Origin: Chara braunii
Lineage: Eukaryota; Streptophyta; Charophyceae; Charales; Characeae
Assembly: GCA_003427395.1 (NCBI GenBank)
Contig: BFEA01000744.1
Location: 190,325-212,531 of the forward strand
Length of the DNA stretch: 22,207 nt
Direction: 5' to 3'
A program made the translations under genes and the position numbers. Every line of letters begins with the position of its first letter. The first letter of the stretch is position 1. Of the stretch, positions 17,762-22,207 are shown piece after piece. The notes under the pieces were generated by a model. That model saw nothing but the letters and a program-made list of their open reading frames with translations. It ran no database searches and was not told where the DNA came from.

Positions 17762-19845
17762 GGAACACTTACCAGTGTCCAAAACTGTACCATGGGCCCC
17801 AAGACTGGCCAAAATGACGATCGCGCGGTCTGGGGGCCCTGGGATCCAAGGTCGGGGCACCTGGTGCCTGTGTGGGAGGCCTGTGCATGCCACGGTATGT
17901 CTTATGTCTCTGAAATACAAATGATGGGAATCGAACTCGGCTACCAGCTGGGCCATCTGGGTCACCTTGTTATCCCGGGTGGCCCGGCCGTGCATGGACC
18001 AGGGAAGGTCCCTGCAAAACAAAAAAGAAATCCAAAATATCCGGAGAAAAAAAAACTATGTGCATGGACCAGGGAATGTCCCTGCAAAACAGAAAAGAAA
18101 TCCAAAATATCCGGAGAAAAAAAAACTATGTTATGCAGAAAAATAAACTGAACAACTTTTGCCTCAGTTTCACATCGAAATTCTTTACCAAATTTAAAAG
18201 TAAAAATTAAAAATAATTTTTTATTTAAATTAATTTTTTATTTTTTTGTTTTCTTTTGCCCCGGCCGGGCAAGTGGTTCCGGGCCACTCTGGTAGCCTGA
18301 TGAACATACTTGGCGAATCACGGTAATTGCCAATCAGCTCCATGCGAACTCTGCTAAGTCTCTTGTTACTGGGAAGTAGTGTATCTGTGAGGAGTTTAAT
18401 TGACATCCTTGGGCAAGGAAATCGATTAAGCAGTCAAGCCAAATGATACCTGCCGTTCTTGTCACAGCTAAAATGATAAAATCTATCTTATGCTTTTTTT
18501 TTTTTTTTTTTTAAATTTATAATTTGGACGATTTGTTGATTTATGCATGTCATCCTTGCGCAGGGTCCATGCTAATCTTCTCTGTGTCACTCAATCTTGA
18601 CGGATGTCCCAAAGGACTATCTTATTGTTTTCTAATAAAGATATTGTAATGGGGGATGTTTTGTTTGCTCGTTTTGGTCTCTGGTTGGGTTGAGTGCAGG
18701 TCCTTGACTTGGACACGTTGACCTGGTCGAAAATTGATCTTAAAGGAACGACTCCGACTCCTCCACCCTCTTCACCCCTCCCAGAGAAGATGCCCCCTGC
18801 ACCCACTCATGCTCTTGCACCTTGTGCTGGACATTCACTGGTAAGTACCTTGCTCAGGTCTGTGTACGATGTGTAGTTTTCAGGCCTCGACAGTTTTTAT
18901 CATTTTCGGAGTTTGTATATTGTGCTTTTTTCTTCTTTTTTTCCTAATCTAATTTGGACCATTTCTTGATTTACGCGCATCATCGTTGCGTGGGGACTGT
19001 GCTAATTCTCTTTGTGTAGTTCCAATTTTAACAGATGTCCCGAAGAACTTCTCGATTTATTCATGCCATCCTTGGTTAATTTTTGTGTGCGTGCGATCGA
19101 ACTATCGGGCAGTTCTTGCTGCTTCTATGAAATTCTTAAATCATAAAGGGGGTCTTGCCCGCAGCTGTCTGGCATGGCCCCTTGAGAGTTTGGCTGATCC
19201 AGGGAGGAGGCAGAAAGGTTGAGTCGGGCGGCTGCTCGAGGGTGCTGGCTGGTACTGTGAGAAACATCGCACTGAGAGACCAAAAACGATAGCGACGCGC
19301 TTGCACGTGCAAACACACACATGGCTGAGTGGGTGTGTAAAGTGGGTTTTATCCAATTTTGTGGCTTTGACAGATTACTTTCTCGGACTTATGCCCCTGT
19401 TGTCAGGGGTTCGGACCAACAGTCTGCTATGATTGCCGGGTTAGTGTTAGTAAAGTCGAACACTTTTCTCAGGGGTATCACTAACTGCGGGCGATGTGGC
19501 GAGAGTCCTTATCCATTAGTCAAATGCATCTTGGTCAGACTGTCAGGGTTCACCCTCCTGATGAGTCGGTGAAAGTCCATCAAAGCAGTCGGCCACAGTC
19601 ATGCTCTTTTCTGCGGAGTTGTGTATAGCGAATATGACAACACCCTCCTGATGAGCCCCTCGTTTGTTGTCCTCTTCTCTCTCTTTGCCTACGGTTTACC
19701 GGGCAGTTCTGTTTGTGACGATATATATATATATTTGACGATATATATATCGTCATCACAGCCCCTCGTTTGTTGTCCTCTTCTCTCTCTCTGCCTACAG
19801 TTTACCGGGCAGTTCTGTTTGTGACGATATATTGTGACAATATAT

Positions 19846-19882
<37 letters not shown>

Positions 19883-21903
19883 GAGAGAGAGCACTTTTCC
19901 CTTCTGTTACTCTTGGAGACCTCTAATTCGTCATGCACCTCGGGGGCAGTGTGCCTGTTTGTTGGGATCCTCCACGGGATGTGTGTGTGTGTGTGTGCAC
20001 TATGCAAGTCCGTGTATGTACCTGTGTGTCCAAACCCCCTTTTTGATGTGTGCACTTGAGTGTAATCCTTTTTCACCATCTGAGCCCCCGTCTGCACCTG
20101 GCTGTAGGCTGGCATGCTGATTGCGGGTTCCCCGCACTAAGTTTGTGTCTCAAATGGTTGATTTTGGCAGGTTCCGTGGGGAAAGACACTTCTGGCAATA
20201 GCTGGACACACAAAAGAGGGGTTGGAGAATGTAGCAGGTGGGTTCTCCTCCAAGTTTCTCTTTCTCTCATGTGCTACTGTTTTTTTTTTTTTTTTTTCCT
20301 GCATTTCAATTTAACACAGTTCCATCATTCTGGGAATCGACGGAGCAGCTCACTTGGTCTCTTGATTGTTTCACAGTATTTCTCGAAATGGACAACCTGA
20401 TGCCCATGGGTCCTCCTGTTGTGGGCTGTAGCATCCAGTTTCACCATCCACCTGTCCCTTGTTGTCACTGCGGACTCCTTCCTCCCAAAGTTCCCTAGCC
20501 CCCACATTCCCCTCCTTTTGTGCCTTTCTTCAGATGTCCTATGCCCAGAGCAAGGTCCCGTTATTGGTGTTCTTCGTTTTTAGCTGCGGATTGTGAAGAT
20601 AAATACATATGATCAGGGGAAGTGGGACCTCTCTTGGTGCTGTAGTTGTGGAATTCTCTGTTCTGACACTGTGTCCTCTGTGTGCTTTGCAAGGTCTGAT
20701 GGTGGAAATCTGCAAATATCATCCCTGATCCGTTCCTCGGTCTGTAGTAATATCCTGCCTCTTCATCCATCCTGGGTTGCGAGGCGTACTTTTGACCCTA
20801 GGAGTGTAATGTCTTCTCTACTGAGCATGTGGATGCCTTTCATGCCGCTATACGTCTGCGAAGCTCGCCCAGGTTGCCCTCCAGTAGTTCTTAACCCTCG
20901 TTTTTTAGCATCAAGATGTGTTCTTCCGCAGCTTACACGTGAGTTTGAGAAGATGTCCAACCGACTTTAACACGCAATTTTGAGAAGATGTCCAACTAAA
21001 AAAAAAGGCAAAAGGATAAACATCCCTTTGGAGGGAACCTGGCCATAGGTTTGATGGTGTCTCTTGAGGCTGCGAACTACGTGTGAGCTGAAGAAGTATG
21101 GAGCTAAATGGAGGGAGGACCTGACCATAGTTTTGACGGTGTCTCTTGAGGCAGCGGACGACGTGTGAGCTCAAGAAGTATGGAGCTAAATGTGAAGCAG
21201 TCTGGTTATGGTTTTGGTGGAGTAGATATAACTGTCCGGTCGGGGTGAATAGCTCATATAGTCTGTCACAATTCCATGCTAATTTACCATCGCTCGGGAG
21301 GAATGTAGTCCATGGGTAGACCACGTTCATGATAAGGAAGATTGAGCAGTATGGTTCATTCATAGAGTTCCAAAAACTACACTTCGGTGGTGCCCTTTTT
21401 CTCCGAATGGGTTTCTCAATGTTCTCTTCTGCTGCATGTGCTCGCGCTTTTTACAAGTTGGAGGAAATGGGTAACAAAAGTCAGGTGAAAAACATGATCG
21501 CCGAAAGTTGAAGGGTTTCTGCGTTCAGTCAATCTACGCAGAGTGAATCGGTCCCTAGGAAACCCTGCAAGGCAGCGCTGATGGCTACTAGAAAGTGACG
21601 AAATTTGAATTAAGCTAGCGCTACTGAACGAAACAAAAGTGGATGACAACCGTATGCATCGTTTATAATTTTTAGGTCCAGGTAATTTGTGTGCATGTAG
21701 CACTTCCTGTGCCTTAATGGTCAATTGGATACGGGTGCACGTAAGGGGATGTGTGTGCAGTGTTTGTGGTGTGCACCTTTCACTCTGTTTGCTTATGTTG
21801 CTGTGCTTGGCATTGAATCATGTGGACGAATTTGGATGCAGTGAGAGCGTTTGACACAGAAATGCTGACATGGTCAACACTCGCACCAACTGGAGATATC
21901 CCG
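11043..21903 (+). CDS. Acyl-CoA-binding protein with Kelch repeats, gene (partial at both ends)
   Basis: Eight exons (11043-11113, 12707-12770, 13084-13137, 14689-15030, 15986-16063, 18700-18840, 20171-20237, 21842-21903) total 879 bp, or 293 codons, and join without stop codons or phase conflicts. All introns are GT-AG. The order is the C-terminal part of the ACBP domain, a low-complexity Pro-rich linker, then Kelch repeat 1 and the start of the next. This matches plant class IV ACBPs (Arabidopsis ACBP4/ACBP5): cytosolic proteins that bind long-chain acyl-CoA and have a Kelch propeller for protein contacts. The start codon, N-terminal ACBP helices, later Kelch blades and any C-terminal coiled coil are outside the window. 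Identification comes from motif recall, not a database search. Confidence 0.9.
11405..11505 (+). pseudogene. U2 snRNA retropseudogene, 3'-truncated with A-tail
   Basis: Starts exactly at the U2 5' end (ATACCTTTCTCGGCCTTTTG), includes the intact branch-site recognition region AGTGTAGTATCTG, and ends after the hairpin GTGGTCCATCGGGCCAC at 11489. The Sm site and both 3' stem-loops are missing. Sixteen A residues (11490-11505) follow directly. Truncation plus A-tail points to reverse transcription of a U2 RNA and insertion by a LINE-like machinery. TGAAT occurs on both sides, a weak target-site duplication. Confidence 0.9.
11954..11997. repeat. (TG)n microsatellite
   Basis: Uninterrupted TG run, giving Cys-Val or Thr-His strings in the overlapping frames. 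Confidence 0.95.
12250..12345. repeat. Exact tandem duplication, 48 bp x2
   Basis: GATCACTGACTGAAAGTAGC starts at 12250 and 12298, and the two 48-bp units are identical, so the duplication is recent. Confidence 0.92.
12707..12770 (+). CDS. ACBP-Kelch exon b: C-terminal ACBP helix
   Basis: The first base (c) completes the Ser codon split from exon a. It then encodes WKQLGNMAPVEAMRLFV and ends with RTLE. W-(K)-x-LG-M-x-x-EAM-F-V is the conserved fourth-helix region of ACBP. Acceptor TTGGCAG, donor GTAATC at 12771. Phase 2 in, phase 0 out. Confidence 0.92.
13084..13137 (+). CDS. ACBP-Kelch exon c: end of ACBP domain
   Basis: Encodes EEDPSWWSRFSKAEEGKS, matching the acidic EEDDPGWY-type end of the ACBP domain in plant homologues. 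Acceptor TGACAG, donor GTAAGT at 13138. Phase 0 on both sides. Confidence 0.88.
13138..14688. other. Intron between exons c and d
   Basis: Apart from the ETAAV minisatellite I see no feature. Frames such as 13885-14133 (+) and 14161-14436 (-) have no recognisable domain. The acceptor of exon d is CCCTCCACAG ending at 14688. Confidence 0.7.
13484..13672 (+). CDS. Possible linker exon with in-frame ETAAV repeats
   Basis: Eight 15-bp units (about 13529-13648) of the type GAAACTGCTGCAGTG translate to variations of Glu/Gly-Thr-Ala-Ala-Val with no stop. The frame is open from about 13484 to a TGA near 13672. It lies between exons c and d, where plant homologues have a variable acidic linker. No good donor site in the right place is visible; weak GTGAAA and GTGGGA sites occur inside the array. 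Exons c and d already join in phase without it, so it may be an alternative or lost exon, or only a minisatellite. Confidence 0.3.
14689..15030 (+). CDS. ACBP-Kelch exon d: Pro-rich linker leading to the Kelch domain
   Basis: Exactly 114 codons, phase 0 on both sides. The first ~90 residues are a low-complexity Ser/Pro/Ala/Glu-rich linker, including six consecutive prolines (EQPPPPPPSD). The end, VYNQWISPSINGRRPTPRY, matches the VYNQW...G-RP-RY entry to the first Kelch blade of plant ACBP4/5. Donor GTGAGT at 15031. Confidence 0.93.
15031..15985. other. Intron between exons d and e
   Basis: Contains a four-copy 25-bp minisatellite (15736-15835). An 86-codon minus-strand frame (15294-15554) looks reasonably protein-like but matches nothing I know. 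The acceptor GATTGCAG ends at 15985. Confidence 0.7.
15736..15835. repeat. Minisatellite, 25-bp unit x4
   Basis: GGTCCGAGTCCAGAAGAGCC starts at 15736, 15761, 15786 and 15811, nearly identical each time. Confidence 0.92.
15986..16063 (+). CDS. ACBP-Kelch exon e: first Kelch blade
   Basis: Encodes HAAAVLGRKMYVIGGNLG and then GRYLSDIQ, carrying the Kelch double glycine and the following R-Y-x-x-D. Directly comparable to the HGAAV-KMYIYGGN-GRYL-DL segment of plant ACBP4/5. Donor GTATAC at 16064. 26 codons, phase 0 on both sides. Confidence 0.93.
16163..16615. repeat. Tandem triplication, ~152-bp unit
   Basis: GTGGTACTGTTCA recurs at 16231, 16383 and 16536. Each unit also carries CCTGCTGAAGT, a G/C-rich CTGCAGCCGGCAGAAGTCC part (altered in unit 1), a TTGTCTTTTGTTGCCCATTT-like stretch, and then TTTCAG|TGCTGCTRCATGCCT, which resembles a splice acceptor. 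Units 1-3 differ by a few percent. Confidence 0.9.
17289..17535. repeat. Pyrimidine-rich low-complexity tract
   Basis: CT/TTC/CCT-rich on the + strand. It gives Ser/Pro/Leu-rich + frames and Glu/Lys/Gly-rich minus frames, none of them credible genes. Confidence 0.8.
17702..17759. repeat. C homopolymer, 58 bases
   Basis: Uninterrupted C-run; an i-motif/G-quadruplex candidate and a likely weak point for read accuracy. It produces the polyproline and polyglycine frames over 17363-18151 and 17648-18022. Confidence 0.92.
17926..18296. mobile_element. Foldback family II element, copy 2, with tRNA-like end
   Basis: The ends are inverted repeats: GGCTACCAGCTGGGCC from 17939 and CTGGTAGCC ending near 18296, whose reverse complement is GGCTACCAGAGTGGCCC. 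On the minus strand the left end reads TGGCCCAGCTGGTAG, an A-box match, followed by GAGTTCGATTCCC (17938-17926), a B-box match, but with no room for an anticodon arm. Middle blocks match 6691-6998. Within it, 17991-18060 and 18061-18130 are a 70-bp duplication differing at about two positions. Confidence 0.6.
17991..18130. repeat. Tandem duplication, 70 bp x2
   Basis: Both units start TGCATGGACCAGGGAA and end AAAAACTATG; only two substitutions are visible. Confidence 0.92.
18483..18625 (-). pseudogene. U6 snRNA retropseudogene with A-tail and target-site duplication
   Basis: On the minus strand, 18617 down to 18521 reads as a near full-length U6: GTCCTTTGGGACATCCG, ACACAGAGAAGATTAGCATG, CCTGCGCAAGGATGACATGC, CGTCCAAATT. 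The ACAGAGA box is intact. Its 3' end runs into 19 A (T-run 18494-18512 on +) instead of a Pol III terminator. CTATCTTAT occurs on both sides (18483-18491 and 18617-18625), a 9-bp target-site duplication. This is retroposition by a LINE-type machinery. Confidence 0.92.
18700..18840 (+). CDS. ACBP-Kelch exon f: Kelch blade 1 end and blade 2 start
   Basis: Starts VLDLDTLTWSKIDLKG, the conserved D-L-x-T-x-x-W Kelch strand. A Pro-rich insert follows (PTPPPSSPLPEK), then LAPCAGHSL, identical in character to the LAPCAGHSL motif of plant ACBP4/5. 47 codons, phase 0 on both sides, donor GTAAGT at 18841. Confidence 0.95.
18951..19075 (-). pseudogene. U6 snRNA pseudogene joined to a second U6 3' fragment
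   Basis: Minus strand 19048 to 18951 is a full-length, mutated U6: GTTCTTCGGGACATCTG, AATTGGAACTACACAAAGAG, ATTAGCACAGTCCCCACGC, GGTCCAAATT. It is followed by an A-rich stretch (plus-strand T-rich 18926-18943). The ACAGAGA box is changed to ACAAAGA. Immediately 5' on the minus strand, 19075-19049 reads CCAAGGATGGCATGAATAAA then TCGAGAA, which is the U6 3' part. The arrangement is head-to-tail: a U6 3' fragment, then a whole U6. Confidence 0.88.
19076..19535. other. Intronic stretch, no feature seen
   Basis: Short frames on both strands, none recognisable. Confidence 0.45.
19536..19590 (+). pseudogene. Decayed type III hammerhead ribozyme
   Basis: The stem III strands CAGACTGT and GCAGTC still pair (6 bp). 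The cleavage triplet would be GUC (19542-19544). Stem I AGGG/CCCT with loop TTCA is recognisable but shifted by one base. The core CTGATGA (19558-19564) and stem II 5' strand GTCGG are intact. The stem II 3' strand is CCATC instead of CCGAC, and the GAAA segment is altered to AAAG, so activity is unlikely. Confidence 0.75.
19641..19727 (+). pseudogene. Hammerhead fragment fused to downstream block, copy 2
   Basis: CACCCTCCTGATGAG (end of stem I plus core, 19641-19655) joins directly to the block starting GCCCCTCGTTTGTTGTCC. Compared with 1837-1960, stem II, GAAA and stem III are deleted. Confidence 0.72.
19737..19754. repeat. 18-bp perfect palindrome
   Basis: GACGATATATATATCGTC, placed between two copies of the hammerhead downstream block and apparently built from the block's own GACGATATAT end. 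Confidence 0.85.
19757..19832 (+). repeat. Hammerhead downstream block, copy 3
   Basis: Starts CACAGCCCCTCGTTTGTTG, as at 1887, and ends GTGACGATATAT. No ribozyme core precedes it. It leads into TTGTGACAATATATATAG and the (GATA)n run. Confidence 0.8.
19845..19891. repeat. (GATA)n / (GA)n microsatellite
   Basis: GATA repeats ending in a short GA run. Confidence 0.93.
20171..20237 (+). CDS. ACBP-Kelch exon g: second Kelch blade
   Basis: Encodes VPWGKTLLAIAGHTKEGLEN followed by VA and one extra base. This matches the W-(G/D)-N-K-LL-AGHTKD segment of plant ACBP4/5, where one glycine of the Kelch GG pair is likewise replaced in the GHTK motif. Donor GTGGGT at 20238. Phase 0 in, phase 1 out. Confidence 0.93.
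20238..21841. other. Intron between exons g and h
   Basis: Contains a tandem duplication (21031-21192) and a short direct repeat TTGAGAAGATGTCCAAC (near 20944 and 20979). Frames here are unrecognised. The acceptor GGATGCAG ends at 21841. Confidence 0.75.
21031..21192. repeat. Tandem duplication, ~80 bp x2
   Basis: Units begin GAGGGAACCTGGCCATAG (21031) and GAGGGAGGACCTGACCATAG (21111), and both end AAGTATGGAGCTAAATG. Confidence 0.88.
21842..21903 (+). CDS. ACBP-Kelch exon h: second Kelch blade, continued
   Basis: With the last base of exon g it gives V-RAFDTEMLTWSTLAPTGDIP, corresponding to VKVFD---TWS in plant ACBP4/5: the D-T-W strand closing the second blade. Phase 1 in, phase 0 out, donor GTGAGT at 21904. 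Later exons lie beyond the window. Confidence 0.93.
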
Positions 21904-22142
21904 GTGAGTGCAGTAAGAAGGCTGGCCATGCCCGCCTTTTCTATCTGCTCTTGGTCTGGATGCTGTTTGATCTGTTGACAGGGTTTAGAAGAATTGTGTG
22001 GTTATGTCATTATTTCCTGTGGCTAGTTCAACATGTACACTGGCCGATGTGTGCTTGTCATATGCCATTGCCATGTATGTATCCCTTCAGGGTGTGCCAT
22101 GCACACTCCTTGCCGAAGCATTTATGTTTGGTGTTTTGTATC

Positions 22143-22195
<53 letters not shown>

Positions 22196-22207
22196 CCTCT
22201 CTCCCAC
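21904..22207. other. Start of the next intron with (CT)n microsatellite
   Basis: Intron sequence after the donor of exon h, with a (CT)n run from about 22147 to 22191 near the window edge. No feature otherwise. Confidence 0.8.

Larger units (their letters stand above)
16064..18699. other. Intron between exons e and f
   Basis: The longest intron (2,636 bp). It holds a 152-bp triplication, a pyrimidine-rich stretch (about 17297-17530), a 58-base C-run, a foldback family II element with an internal 70-bp duplication, and a U6 retropseudogene. The acceptor is GAGTGCAG ending at 18699. Confidence 0.85.
18841..20170. other. Intron between exons f and g
   Basis: Holds a U6 dimer-like pseudogene, two hammerhead remnants, two copies of the hammerhead downstream block, an 18-bp palindrome and a (GATA)n run. 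The acceptor is TTTTGGCAG ending at 20170. Confidence 0.85.

Noticed and set aside
17363-18151. 262-codon + frame with polyproline, and the polyglycine frame opposite
   Set aside because: Created by the C58 homopolymer, the CT-rich tract and the foldback element.
18521-18617. Functional U6 snRNA gene
   Set aside because: No Pol III terminator T-run, an A-tail instead, a target-site duplication at the ends, and no recognisable upstream sequence element.

Overview
This is a eukaryotic, intron-rich, repeat-rich window that looks like the green-plant lineage. The main evidence is one split gene on the + strand. Eight exons between 11043 and 21903, all with GT-AG borders and mutually compatible phases, encode the middle of an acyl-CoA-binding protein that also carries Kelch repeats. 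That architecture is the plant class IV ACBP (Arabidopsis ACBP4/ACBP5 type). The large introns packed with microsatellites, homopolymers and short mobile elements would suit a charophyte alga such as Chara, but the species is a guess. Neither the first exon (start codon and first ACBP helices) nor the last Kelch exons are in the window.

Layout. 1-11042: no securely identified host gene. This part holds microsatellites, tandem duplications, seven copies (one truncated) of a ~104-bp foldback element, a hammerhead ribozyme with its conserved downstream block, a tRNA-like sequence, a U6 snRNA pseudogene, a RING-finger exon fragment next to a sequencing-adapter junction, a C2H2-like open frame, and two dispersed repeat families. 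11043-21903: the ACBP-Kelch gene. Its introns carry a truncated poly(A)-tailed U2 snRNA pseudogene, two minus-strand U6 pseudogenes (one with A-tail and target-site duplication, one a partial dimer), a 152-bp triplication, a foldback element with tRNA-like ends, and decayed hammerhead copies. 21904-22207: intron sequence ending in a CT microsatellite.

The most notable item is at 1827-1886. It folds as a complete type III hammerhead ribozyme: all core nucleotides are present, stem II is a perfect 5 bp, stem I is a 4-bp hairpin, and stem III has 9 bp. Decayed relatives lie at 8558-8600, 19536-19590 and 19641-19655, and a shared ~75-bp block follows at 1887-1960, 19655-19727 and 19757-19832. Together they look like remains of a ribozyme-bearing mobile element, resembling plant retrozymes.

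A caution for users: 3559-3593 is a Nextera transposase mosaic-end junction, a library artefact. The assembly should not be trusted as contiguous across that point.
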